Source: Marinifilum sp. D714 (lineage in GTDB: Bacteria > Bacteroidota > Bacteroidia > Bacteroidales > Marinifilaceae). Taken from it: a stretch of DNA of 64,000 nt. The DNA lies in contig NZ_JALPNU010000013.1 in NCBI RefSeq assembly GCF_030851345.1, positions 1-64,000 on the forward strand, read 5' to 3'. Under the pieces are notes generated by a model, which saw nothing but the letters and a program-made list of their open reading frames with translations, was not told the DNA's origin and searched no databases. Of the stretch, positions 25,922-34,785 are shown piece by piece. A program made the position numbers and the translations under genes. Each line of letters starts with the position of its first letter. The stretch's first letter is position 1.

Positions 25922-26746
25922 TTAAGCATTCAAAGTAAAACGCTTCATTGCAGTAACAGTAAGGTCTTTGTCAGCTTCTGCAAGATATTGCTTAACTGAT
26001 TTCTTACCATCTTTTACGAAGTCTTGGTTCAATAAAGTAACCTCTTTGAAGAATTTACCTAAACGACCTTGAGCAATTTTATCAAGGATCTGCTCTGGCT
26101 TACCTTCAAGACGAGCTTTTTCTTTACCAATCTCCAACTCTTTAGCTACAACGTCAGCAGGAACTGCATCTTCGTTAATAGCGATAGGAGCCATAGCTGC
26201 TGCTTGCATAGCAACGTCTTTACCCATTTGTTCTTCAACTTCTTTGTTGAATCCAATCAAAGTCGCCAATTTGTTACCTGCGTGGATATATGCAACTGCT
26301 GATTCAGCTTCGATTGTTTCGTATGTACTCAAATCGATTTTTTCGCCGATTACACCAGTTTGCTCAGTAACATGCGCTTCAACTGTTCTACCATCCATTT
26401 CCAAAGCTTTCAAAGCTTCCAAATCAGCTGGCTTGTTTGCTAAAGCAAGATCAAGGATCTGAGTAGCGAAAGCTACAAAGTTTTCATTCTTTGCTACGAA
26501 GTCAGTTTCGCAGTTCAAAGTAATCAATGCACCTGTTTTCTTGTCTTCTGAAACTTTTGCTAATACAACACCTTCAGTTGCTTCTCTGTCGGCACGTTTG
26601 TTAGCAATTGCCATACCTTTTTTACGAATGATTTCTACTGCTGCGTCAAAATCTCCTTCTGCTTCAGTAAGAGCTTTTTTACAATCCATCATTCCTGCGC
26701 CAGTTGCTTTACGCAATTTGGCTACGTCTGCTGCTTTAATAGACAT
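25922..26746 (-). CDS. tsf: Elongation factor Ts
   Basis: EF-Ts is the nucleotide exchange factor for EF-Tu. The 274 residues have the UBA-like N-terminus with TGAGMMDCKKAL and the core motif TDFVAKNENF. It directly follows rpsB with a 29-base spacer, the universal bacterial arrangement. Confidence 0.98.
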   Translation of the reverse strand: MSIKAADVAKLRKATGAGMMDCKKALTEAEGDFDAAVEIIRKKGMAIANKRADREATEGVVLAKVSEDKKTGALITLNCETDFVAKNENFVAFATQILDLALANKPADLEALKALEMDGRTVEAHVTEQTGVIGEKIDLSTYETIEAESAVAYIHAGNKLATLIGFNKEVEEQMGKDVAMQAAAMAPIAINEDAVPADVVAKELEIGKEKARLEGKPEQILDKIAQGRLGKFFKEVTLLNQDFVKDGKKSVKQYLAEADKDLTVTAMKRFTLNA

Positions 26747-26775
26747 GATATATCGAATTTTTTTGTGTGAATAAA

Positions 26776-27585
26776 TTACTCCTTATCATTCTTTCCTGCT
26801 TCAGTAGCTGGGGCTTCTGGTGCAGCTGGAGCTTCTGCTTTAGTCGCTTTTTTAGCTTTAGCTGATTTCTTATCTGCAGATTCTTTTTCTTTTTCTACTT
26901 TTCTTTCAGCTAAACCGTCTTTAATAGCTCCGGTAACTTTATCAAGGATAATAGAAATTGAGTTAGAAGCATCATCATTCGCTGGAATTACGAAATCAAC
27001 ACCTTCTGGGCTTGAGTTAGTATCTACCATAGCAAATACTGGAATACCCAAACGGTTAGCTTCTTTAACTGCGATGTATTCTTTCATTACATCAACTACA
27101 AACAAAGCTGCTGGTAATCTGGTCAGATCAGCAATAGAACCTAAGTTCTTTTCAAGCTTAGCTCTCTGACGAGAGATTTGTAGTTTTTCTCTTTTAGAAA
27201 GGTGGTTAAAAGTTCCATCAGATTCCATTTTATCAATAGAAGTCATTTTCTTAACTGCCTTTCTGATGGTAGGGAAGTTAGTTAACATACCACCTGGCCA
27301 ACGCTCAGTTACATATGGCATGTTTACAGCACTTACTTTTTCTGAAACGATAGCTTTAGCTTGCTTTTTCGTTGCAACAAAAAGAATTTTTCTACCTGAT
27401 TTAGCAATTTGTCTTAATGCTGCTGCAGCATCATCAACTTTAACCGCTGTTTTGTGTAGGTCTATAATGTGGATTCCATTACGCTCCATGAAAATATAAG
27501 GAGCCATTTTAGGATTCCATTTTCTTGTTAAGTGACCGAAGTGACATCCGGCTTCTAACAATTCTTCAAATGTAGTATTTGACAT
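26776..27585 (-). CDS. rpsB: 30S ribosomal protein S2
   Basis: This 269-residue protein has the S2 signatures HFGHLTRKWNPKMAPYIF, ILFVATKKQAK and RLPAALFVVD. The C-terminus (from about 237) is a Lys/Ala/Glu-rich low-complexity extension of about 30 residues, longer than in E. coli but common in Bacteroidota. It is in the cluster rplM-rpsI-rpsB-tsf. Confidence 0.98.
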   Translation of the reverse strand: MSNTTFEELLEAGCHFGHLTRKWNPKMAPYIFMERNGIHIIDLHKTAVKVDDAAAALRQIAKSGRKILFVATKKQAKAIVSEKVSAVNMPYVTERWPGGMLTNFPTIRKAVKKMTSIDKMESDGTFNHLSKREKLQISRQRAKLEKNLGSIADLTRLPAALFVVDVMKEYIAVKEANRLGIPVFAMVDTNSSPEGVDFVIPANDDASNSISIILDKVTGAIKDGLAERKVEKEKESADKKSAKAKKATKAEAPAAPEAPATEAGKNDKE

Positions 27586-27687
27586 TTTTTTGTTTTTTTA
27601 ATCGTTTACATTCATTTTATGGCAATTGTCAAGTAGTTCTTAATAAGAAGTCTTAACAATTTAGATACTAAACCTGCCACAAAAACA

Positions 27688-28074
27688 TTAACGTTTACTA
27701 AATTGAAATCTTTTACGTGCTTTAGGTTGACCTGGTTTCTTACGTTCAACTTCACGAGGATCACGAGTCATGAAACCTGCAGTTCTAAGAGCAGATTTTG
27801 ATTCAGCATCAATTTTTACTAGAGCTCTAGCGATAGCCAAGCGAAGTGCTTCTGCTTGACCTTTTACACCACCACCATCAAGGTTTACTTTGATGTCATA
27901 CTTATCAGCAACCTCAAGAAGGTTTAATGGCTGAGTAACGATGTATTGTAGAGTTCCGGTAGTAAAGTACTCTTTAAGCTCTTTTTTGTTGATGGTAATC
28001 TGACCCTTACCTTCGCTAACGTATACACGAGCAACTGCTGCTTTTCTACGTCCGATAGCATTAATTACTTCCAT
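27688..28074 (-). CDS. rpsI: 30S ribosomal protein S9
   Basis: The 128 residues contain GRRKAAVARVYV near the start, the GGGVKGQAEALRLAIARAL core and the basic C-terminal tail ending KRFQFSKR, which reaches the ribosomal P site. It lies five bases downstream of rplM, clearly cotranscribed. Confidence 0.98.
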   Translation of the reverse strand: MEVINAIGRRKAAVARVYVSEGKGQITINKKELKEYFTTGTLQYIVTQPLNLLEVADKYDIKVNLDGGGVKGQAEALRLAIARALVKIDAESKSALRTAGFMTRDPREVERKKPGQPKARKRFQFSKR

Positions 28075-28079
28075 ACCTC

Positions 28080-28535
28080 TTATTTAATAGTGTTTAAATC
28101 TAATTTCTTTGGCTGTTGTGCTTCGTGCTTGTGCTCACCACCTACGTAAACGTGAAGGTTAGTGTAAAGCTTTCTACCTAAACGGTTTTTAGGAAGCATA
28201 CCTTTTACAGCTTTTTCAATCAATCTCTCTGGGTGCTTCTCCATAAGATCAGCTGGAGATTTAATTCTTTGTCCACCTGGGTGTCCAGTGTAAGAGAAAT
28301 ACTGACGGTCAGTCATTTTGTTTCCAGTCAAACGAACCTTTTCAGCATTAATAATAACCACGTTGTCTCCACAATCAACATGAGGAGTGTAGTTAGGCTT
28401 GTATTTACCTCTAAGTAGTTTAGCTACTTTCGAAGCAAGTCTACCTAACACTTCATTTTCTGCATCGATAACAACCCACTCTTTGTTAGCAGTTGCTTCG
28501 TTAGCAGAAACAGTTTTGTAACTTAATGTATCCAC
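28080..28535 (-). CDS. rplM: 50S ribosomal protein L13
   Basis: The 151 residues have WVVIDAENEVLGRLASKVAKLLRGK at the N-terminus and VKGMLPKNRLGRKLYTNLHVYVG near the C-terminus. It is the first gene of the ribosomal cluster and has a good promoter 55-85 bases upstream. Confidence 0.98.
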   Translation of the reverse strand: MDTLSYKTVSANEATANKEWVVIDAENEVLGRLASKVAKLLRGKYKPNYTPHVDCGDNVVIINAEKVRLTGNKMTDRQYFSYTGHPGGQRIKSPADLMEKHPERLIEKAVKGMLPKNRLGRKLYTNLHVYVGGEHKHEAQQPKKLDLNTIK

Positions 28536-28588
28536 TTCTAAAACTTTTAATAATTAATACTTTAATACAATTATTCCAATTTGGCTTG

Positions 28589-28620
28589 CAAAAGTACAAG
28601 AATCTCCCAAATACACCAAT
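28589..28620 (-). promoter_or_regulatory. Promoter of the rplM-rpsI-rpsB-tsf cluster
   Basis: Read on the minus strand, TTG (28617-28619) and TACTTTTG (28589-28596) are 20 bases apart, close to the Bacteroidota TTTG-N19-TAnnTTTG consensus. A transcript would start about 50 bases before the rplM ATG. Confidence 0.65.
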
Positions 28621-28951
28621 TTTTTTCTTGATTAATTGATGGATACTTAACCAGTTGTGGATAATCGGGATGATGTGGAGTGATTAAGCGTATCAAAAAA
28701 TCAAAATTGATATATTACCCAGTATTGAATTTGGTACTTGCTAAGGGTAGTCAAATCAACATGTTGGGGAGGGATTCGTTCTCAAGAAAGCCCATCGTCA
28801 CAATTTCACTGCAAAAGTATGAAATAATTTTTGCTTCACCTGTAAATTTATCGCTTTTTTTTACGTCAAAATGATTTCTGATTCTTTGATATGCAGTTGG
28901 TAAGATGTGAAATTGTTATTTTGTGAACGTTTAATTTCGAAATTGATTCTG
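28621..28951. other. Spacer between rplM and DNA glycosylase, no gene recognised
   Basis: This AT-rich spacer has one GTG-initiated 64-codon plus frame (28680-28874) whose product has no recognisable feature and is probably not a gene. No hairpin with a T-run was seen. It should hold the promoter for the glycosylase gene. Confidence 0.4.
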
Positions 28952-29464
28952 ATGATAGAAAAATTAGGAAAAGAATTTTTTACACGTGATATAAAATTAG
29001 TTGCAGAAGAGTTGATAGGGAAGTTGATTGTGCACAGAAAACCCGATGGAAAGATCGAAAAATTCAGAATTACCGAGATTGAAATGTATATCGGTGAAGA
29101 AGATTTAGCATGTCATGCGGCAAAGGGACGAACGGCCCGTACCGAAGTAATGTATGCTGAAGGTGGTTTGGTATATGTTTACTTGATTTATGGAATGTAT
29201 TGGTTGCTAAATATTGTAACAGGAACAATAAATAAACCTCAAGCCATTTTAATTCGGGGAGTAGAGAATATAAATGGACCTGGCAGAGTAGGGCGAACTT
29301 TAAATTTGGATAAAAGCTTTTATGGTGAGGATTTAACTTTATCTGAAAGGTTATGGATTGAAGATGACGGGTACAAGTGTGGTTTTATGTGTCATCCTCG
29401 TATTAATATCGATTATGCTGGTGAAATCTGGAAAAATAAACCTTTCAGATATAGAATGAAGTAG
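28952..29464 (+). CDS. DNA-3-methyladenine glycosylase (AAG/MPG family)
   Basis: This repair enzyme excises alkylated purines. The product has about 170 residues, within the range for bacterial members. Family landmarks are ITEIEMYIGEEDLACHAAKGRTART (the acidic catalytic residue lies in EIEMY), VYVYLIYGMYWLLNIVT and ILIRGVE, then the GPGRVGRTL segment. ATG at 28952 is preferred over a GTG 15 codons upstream because homology begins just after it. Its stop lies close to the convergent barrel gene. Confidence 0.9.
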   Translation: MIEKLGKEFFTRDIKLVAEELIGKLIVHRKPDGKIEKFRITEIEMYIGEEDLACHAAKGRTARTEVMYAEGGLVYVYLIYGMYWLLNIVTGTINKPQAILIRGVENINGPGRVGRTLNLDKSFYGEDLTLSERLWIEDDGYKCGFMCHPRINIDYAGEIWKNKPFRYRMK

Positions 29465-29468
29465 TATA

Positions 29469-30602
29469 TTATTTATTCCATTTTAGTTTCTTAAGGAAAA
29501 AGTCACCATTTATTCTTAAGTAAATGGCGGCTGCAAAGTTCTCGGCGGAATTCTTAAGGTCATAATAAACATCTAATTTGCCACCAAAGTGAATGCCACT
29601 GGCAATTTTATGCTCGTAGTAATAATTAAGAGTTGCCAATTCTCTTCTGGCTTCAAAATATTCAGGAGAATCAATTGCAACAGATTGGAACAGTTTCGAT
29701 CCACGTGAAGATGCAAAATGATAAGCGTTCCAATAACCTAAGTTTAGTTTAGATTTTTTTGTTGTAATTCCCACTTGTGGATAAAAAGCATGTCCCTTAT
29801 CAAATAGGTAGTCTTTTTCTGAAGAGTTATCTGAAAAGAAGTAGCCCATTGCTTTTACATACCATGAGGTGATTTTTGAATTTGATATGTTTTTCTCCAA
29901 CACAAGTCCCGAACCATAATTGCCTATGGTTTGAACCGATCCTTCCGAACTATCTATTTCACCACCACGATGAGCAAAAATTACTTCCAAAGGCATAGAT
30001 AATTTGGTTTTTGAAGATTGGTTTAATTGCCAGTTTCCTGATAAACCAAATGTAAATCTTTCCTGAAAAGGATCATTTTCTAAAATAAACTTTTCCCAGT
30101 TAATCCATGTTTGAAACTGTAATTTGGGAGCATTGTATAAGAATTGAAATCCATTTTCGGCAGTTTCCATAAAGTATCTTTCTGGTTCGAACATTGGTTC
30201 GGAAAGATTATGGTTGTTGTTCTGATTTAAACTACCCATAATAAACTCAATTTTATCCGAAGGTTTATAGATAGCTGAAAATATAGGTTCTGTTTCAGTA
30301 AAATCTTCTCTGCCTGAATATTTTTGGAGACGAACACCAGCTTCAATTCTAAAATTAGAACTTGGATAATAAACTAGCTTGGGTGATGCAACATATCCAA
30401 TCCAGGTAGCACCTTTCGAAAATTCACCACTGTATTCGTTGTTTTTTACAAAGTTTAGATTTTCGAAACGAAGAAATAGCTTATTGCTGTCAGCTACCTG
30501 AAACTCTTTATGGTGTATGTAAGGAGTATTGACTTGGGCAAAAGTGTTATTGATAAAAGTTGTAAGGGACAATATCAATATTAGGGCATTTAGTTTTTTC
30601 AT
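29469..30602 (-). CDS. Outer-membrane barrel protein of unknown function
   Basis: The 377 residues start with a signal peptide (about 1-22, ending FAQ) and continue with alternating aromatic/polar strands (for example FRIEAGVRLQKYSG, KLQFQTWINWEKF, SKLNLGYWNAYHF, GGKLDVYYDLK). The last strand reads AAAIYLRINGDFF. This pattern indicates a porin-like beta-barrel. No family is recognised and no operon partner is adjacent. A TATTTTTG -7-like element lies at 30627-30634 on the minus strand. Confidence 0.7.
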   Translation of the reverse strand: MKKLNALILILSLTTFINNTFAQVNTPYIHHKEFQVADSNKLFLRFENLNFVKNNEYSGEFSKGATWIGYVASPKLVYYPSSNFRIEAGVRLQKYSGREDFTETEPIFSAIYKPSDKIEFIMGSLNQNNNHNLSEPMFEPERYFMETAENGFQFLYNAPKLQFQTWINWEKFILENDPFQERFTFGLSGNWQLNQSSKTKLSMPLEVIFAHRGGEIDSSEGSVQTIGNYGSGLVLEKNISNSKITSWYVKAMGYFFSDNSSEKDYLFDKGHAFYPQVGITTKKSKLNLGYWNAYHFASSRGSKLFQSVAIDSPEYFEARRELATLNYYYEHKIASGIHFGGKLDVYYDLKNSAENFAAAIYLRINGDFFLKKLKWNK

Positions 30603-30909
30603 CTGTTTAGTTTACTTTTTACGCTGCAAAAATACGATTATCTATCTTGATTGATTGTTAATAATATATAAAAAGTTTAAATCGAATTTAAATAACGAAG
30701 GCTTTAGTTAAAAAATGTAAAAAAAGATATGTAAATATAATGTAATTTGTAAATTTAACAATCTGCGGATTATATTATAATATACTTCGAGAGTTAATAA
30801 ACTAAACCAAAACAGGTTGTGTGGATCGCACAAGGTTTGTAATCTTTTGCGAATAGAAGGGTTTGAGGATGTTGTGTGGTTGACATGATCATTTAAAACC
30901 AAACAAACA
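30603..30909. other. Spacer between barrel gene and M16 peptidase gene
   Basis: This very AT-rich divergent intergenic region must hold both promoters. A 64-codon minus frame (30708-30902) has no plausible product and is rejected as a gene. No repeats or strong hairpins noticed. Confidence 0.4.
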
Positions 30910-33846
30910 ATGAAGAAAGTTAATGTTCTTTTTGCCTTTATGCTGGGAGTAATTTTATTTGCTTGTACGCCAAAGGAAAAGTATCAAACTGTTCAAAACA
31001 CAGACAAGAATGGCTATCGTTACGAAACAGTTACCAATGATCCCATGGGAGTAAGAATTTATACTCTTGACAATGGATTAAAGGTTTACTTATCTGTTAA
31101 TCGAGATGCTCCAAGAATTCAAACCTTTATTCCAGTAAAAGCTGGTTCTACCTATGATCCTTCAGAAACTACAGGACTTGCTCACTATTTAGAGCATATG
31201 ATGTTTAAAGGTACTGATGATTTTGGTACTGTAGATTGGCAAAAAGAGGAAGCCTTAATTCATGAGATTTCTGATTTGTATGAAGAGCATAAGTTGGCTT
31301 CTACAAAAGAGGCAAAAGCAAAAGTTTATGCAAAAATCGACAGTATATCTGCTTTGGCATCAAAGTTTGCTGTAGCAAACGAGTATGATAAGTTGGTGTC
31401 ATCAATTGGTGCTAAAGGAACTAATGCTTATACTACTTACGAACGAACAGTTTATATGAATGATATTCCATCGAATGAACTTGAAAAATGGTTGAATATC
31501 GAAAAAGAAAGATTTAGTAAACTGGTTCTTCGTCTATTTCATACCGAATTGGAAACAGTTTATGAAGAGTTTAATATGTCTCAGGATAATGACTTTAGGA
31601 AGTTGCGTTATGCCTTAATGTCTGGTTTGTACAAAAAACACCCTTACGGCACACAAACTACATTGGGAAGAGCTGAGCATCTTAAAAATCCATCAATGGA
31701 AAATATTCACAAGTATTTTGATACTTATTACGTTCCTAACAATATGGCAATTGCCATGTCAGGAGATTTGGATTTTGAAGAGACCATTAAATTAATTGAT
31801 CAGACTTTCGGAAAACTAGAATCAAGAGAAGTTCCTGAGTTTGTTGCTCCAGTAGAAGATCCAATTACCAAGCCAATTGTTAAAGAAGTTTTTGGTCCTG
31901 ATGCCGAAAGATTATCAATGGCATTCAGATTTGATGGAATTGGTTCGGAAGATCAGAAATTTGTAACTCTTATTGATGGTATCTTAAATAATTCAAAAGC
32001 GGGTTTAATGGATTTGAACCTGAATCAGAAGCAAAAAGTGCTAAGAGCTGGTTGTTACGCAAGTTTTAATATTGATTATGGAATGCATTCATTTTATGGA
32101 GTTCCTCGTCAAGGTCAAAAAATGGAAGAAGTAACAGAATTGATTCTTGGTGAAATTGAAAAAATCAAGAAAGGAGAGTTTGAGGACTGGATGCTTGAGG
32201 CTGTAATCAATGATTATCGTTTAGGTAAAATTAGAGGACAAGAATCAAATGGTAGAGCTCATGAGTTTGCAGTTACTTTTGCAAACAATGTAGCTTGGGC
32301 TGACAACCTAAAAATGCTTGATGAGCTTGAATTGGTTACAAAGGAACAATTGGTTGAGTTTGCGAACAAGCATTACAATAACAACTATGTTGTAGTTTAC
32401 AAGAGAAAAGGTGAAGATAATAAGGTTGTAAAAGTTGAAAAGCCAGCAATTACTCCAGTTAAAATTGACCGTAAAAAACAATCGGAATTTTATAAGGAAC
32501 TAACAGCAAAAGAAACTCCTGCATTAAAGCCGTTATGGGTTGATTTTGAAAAAGAAATCCAATCCGAAGAATTGAAACCTGGTGTAACTTACGATTACTT
32601 GGAAAACAAATCGAACGAGTTGTTCAAGTTAATTTACATTTATGAAATGGGCAAGAATCATGATAAGATGTTGTCTATTGCTGTAAATTACTTGCCATAC
32701 ATTGGAACAGATAAGTATTCGGCTGCCGAATTGCAAAAAGAATTGTTTAAGTATGGTTTATCGTTTGGCGTTGAAGCTGGAGATGATAGGTGTTATGTGT
32801 ATATCTCTGGATTGAAAAAATCATTCAACAAAGGAGTAGAGTTGATGGAGCATGTGTTGGCCAATGCCAAAGCAGATAGTGATTCTTACTCAAAGTATGT
32901 TGATGGAATTATTAAAGACCGTGCAGACAGTAAGCTAAACAAGGGTGAAATTTTGTGGGGAGCAATGTATAGTTACGCGAAATATGGAAAAAAATCGCCT
33001 TATACAGATATCTTGTTGGAAGATGAATTAAGAAGTGTGGATCCAAATCAGTTAACTGAAATGTTGGCTCAGTTAAAAGATTATAAGCATAGAGTATTTT
33101 ATTATGGAGCAGAAGGAAAGCAGCAAATTGCAGAGAATTTAAAAGTCAATCATAAAGTTTCAGACCAGTTGAAAGAGATTCCAGAGCCAACAAAATATCC
33201 AGAATTAGATTATACTAAGAATGAAATTTTCTTTGTTAATTATGATATGGTTCAGGCAAACATCATCATGTTAGCAAAAGATGAAAAGTTGGATATGAAC
33301 TTAATGCCAGAAATCAGATTATTCAATGAATATTATGGTGGAAGTATGGCATCAATTATTTTCCAGGAAATTCGCGAGTCAAGAGCTCTTGCATATTCTG
33401 CTTTTTCATCTTACAGCACTCCTTCTAAATTGGATGATTATGGATATTCATTCTCATATGTTGCAACAAGTGCCGACAAGGTAAAGGACGCAACTGAAGC
33501 ATTGGTTGAGTTGTTGAATGAAATGCCTTATGAGGAGAAGCAATTTAACGAAGCCAAGACAAACATGCTTAAAAAGATTCAATCAGAACGAATCACTAAA
33601 GAAAGAGTATACTGGACTTATTTGAGTAACCTTAGAAAAGGTGTGAAGCATGATTACAGAAAAGATGTTTACGAGAAGGTAAAGAATCAGAATATTGATG
33701 ATTTGAACAAGTTCTTCAAGAAACATATTGCCAATAAAAGCCATTGCTATTTGGTAGTTGGTAACAAGAAAGATATCAATATGAACGTACTTAAAAAATT
33801 AGGTAATGTTCATGAGTTGAGCTTAGAAGAAGTATTTAATTATTAA
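30910..33846 (+). CDS. M16-family zinc metallopeptidase, lipoprotein
   Basis: This is a 978-residue insulinase-type peptidase with a lipoprotein signal (lipobox LFAC, Cys19). The inverted zinc motif HYLEH (His92, Glu95, His96) is in the first M16 half, with the downstream acidic ligand in TVYEEFNM. Repeated M16 half-domains extend to the C-terminus, where FFKKHIANKSHCYLVVG closes the last. The N-terminal half is active and the C-terminal half lacks the motif, as usual. It probably degrades peptides in the periplasm. Single gene with its own terminator. Confidence 0.92.
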   Translation: MKKVNVLFAFMLGVILFACTPKEKYQTVQNTDKNGYRYETVTNDPMGVRIYTLDNGLKVYLSVNRDAPRIQTFIPVKAGSTYDPSETTGLAHYLEHMMFKGTDDFGTVDWQKEEALIHEISDLYEEHKLASTKEAKAKVYAKIDSISALASKFAVANEYDKLVSSIGAKGTNAYTTYERTVYMNDIPSNELEKWLNIEKERFSKLVLRLFHTELETVYEEFNMSQDNDFRKLRYALMSGLYKKHPYGTQTTLGRAEHLKNPSMENIHKYFDTYYVPNNMAIAMSGDLDFEETIKLIDQTFGKLESREVPEFVAPVEDPITKPIVKEVFGPDAERLSMAFRFDGIGSEDQKFVTLIDGILNNSKAGLMDLNLNQKQKVLRAGCYASFNIDYGMHSFYGVPRQGQKMEEVTELILGEIEKIKKGEFEDWMLEAVINDYRLGKIRGQESNGRAHEFAVTFANNVAWADNLKMLDELELVTKEQLVEFANKHYNNNYVVVYKRKGEDNKVVKVEKPAITPVKIDRKKQSEFYKELTAKETPALKPLWVDFEKEIQSEELKPGVTYDYLENKSNELFKLIYIYEMGKNHDKMLSIAVNYLPYIGTDKYSAAELQKELFKYGLSFGVEAGDDRCYVYISGLKKSFNKGVELMEHVLANAKADSDSYSKYVDGIIKDRADSKLNKGEILWGAMYSYAKYGKKSPYTDILLEDELRSVDPNQLTEMLAQLKDYKHRVFYYGAEGKQQIAENLKVNHKVSDQLKEIPEPTKYPELDYTKNEIFFVNYDMVQANIIMLAKDEKLDMNLMPEIRLFNEYYGGSMASIIFQEIRESRALAYSAFSSYSTPSKLDDYGYSFSYVATSADKVKDATEALVELLNEMPYEEKQFNEAKTNMLKKIQSERITKERVYWTYLSNLRKGVKHDYRKDVYEKVKNQNIDDLNKFFKKHIANKSHCYLVVGNKKDINMNVLKKLGNVHELSLEEVFNY

Positions 33847-33876
33847 TTAGGATTTAGTGTTTATAATTAAATGAAA

Positions 33877-33912
33877 AGGCCTCTTCCGTTAATGGGAGAG
33901 GCCTAACTTTTT
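33877..33912 (+). terminator. Terminator of the M16 peptidase gene
   Basis: The stem AGGCCTCTTCC / GGGAGAGGCCT with a 6-base loop and a short T-rich tail (CTTTTT) lies 30 bases past the stop. Confidence 0.75.
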
Positions 33913-33985
33913 GAATACTTTTGGTAAAGCAGGTGAAAAAGACAAACCCTTCTTCACCAAATTGGGGTAAAGATCGCATTCAAAT

Positions 33986-34183
33986 TTATGCCGTTTCGCA
34001 ATTTGCGTCTGGCAGTGCCATTGCAAGAATAAAATAAACCAACAGCATTAATGGATTGAATAATGTTAGGATTAAATATCCTGCTCTAATAATTACTGGA
34101 TCGAGTTCCGGATTGATGTATTGAGAAATACCACCGCAAACACCTGCTATCTTTTTATCTCTTGATCTGAATAATCGTTTCAT
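33986..34183 (-). CDS. Small PspC-domain membrane protein
   Basis: The 65 residues form one PspC domain: LFRSRDKKIAGVCGGISQYI with the GVCGG signature, followed by a hydrophobic segment (about 35-57). It is the last gene of the PadR-PspC operon, 15 bases after the DUF4252 gene. Such short PspC proteins are presumed envelope-stress components. Confidence 0.9.
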   Translation of the reverse strand: MKRLFRSRDKKIAGVCGGISQYINPELDPVIIRAGYLILTLFNPLMLLVYFILAMALPDANCETA

Positions 34184-34198
34184 AGTATACTGTTTTAA

Positions 34199-34693
34199 TT
34201 ACTCTTCATCTTTGTCGATACTGTAATGCGACAAAGTTTCTAATTCGTCCACATGGAAGTCTCCAAAAAATGAAATCAATGATGTTCTGTGTTCATTGTA
34301 GTGAAGGATGTGGAATTCGCTAAACTTCTTTCCTTTTCCTTTGGCAAAGAAATGAACTTCGTCACTATCTTTATCTTTTTCCTCAGTCAAAACTTCTTTG
34401 TATGAGTTCCCTTTCGAAAGCTGCGATACTACAATCTTTTTAAACTTAGATTCATCACCAGTTTCGTGTTTAAAACTTAAGAGTTTAATGGATTTACAAT
34501 CGCCTGTTACGTTTTTCTCTAATTCATCCTCGTCGACATCAAAGTCCAGGTTTTTTAAGAATGATCCTGCGAAACTAAAACTGTTAAAGCCATCAAGATT
34601 TGAATATTTGGCGTGTATTTTTTCTCCTTTGGTTTGAGCCTGAGAAAGGATAGGTAAGGCTATTGCAATCAGAATTACTAATAATTTTCTCAT
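34199..34693 (-). CDS. DUF4252-domain periplasmic protein
   Basis: This protein of about 164 residues has a signal peptide (MRKLLVILIAIALPILSQAQ) and a DUF4252-like region rich in charged residues (SKFKKIVVSQLSKGNSYKEVLTEEKD; then FFAKGKGKKFSEFHILHYNE). The frame extends 28 codons further upstream, but the ATG at 34691-34693 places the signal peptide at the start and is preferred. It lies between two PspC genes. DUF4252 is a Bacteroidota family of unknown function often found next to PspC or ECF regulators. Confidence 0.75.
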   Translation of the reverse strand: MRKLLVILIAIALPILSQAQTKGEKIHAKYSNLDGFNSFSFAGSFLKNLDFDVDEDELEKNVTGDCKSIKLLSFKHETGDESKFKKIVVSQLSKGNSYKEVLTEEKDKDSDEVHFFAKGKGKKFSEFHILHYNEHRTSLISFFGDFHVDELETLSHYSIDKDEE

Positions 34694-34785
34694 AATGTTT
34701 GTTTTAAAATTAGCCATGTTTGCACCGATTGTTGTGTGTGATGAAAAAGGTATCGGTGCAAAACATGGATAGAACAACTAATTTA

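Noticed and set aside
28680-28874. Possible small gene before the DNA glycosylase
   Set aside because: GTG start, no domain, no conserved pattern seen; left as spacer.
30708-30902. Minus-strand frame of 64 codons
   Set aside because: It lies in an AT-rich divergent promoter region and ends in a Phe/Tyr-rich tail with no plausible product.
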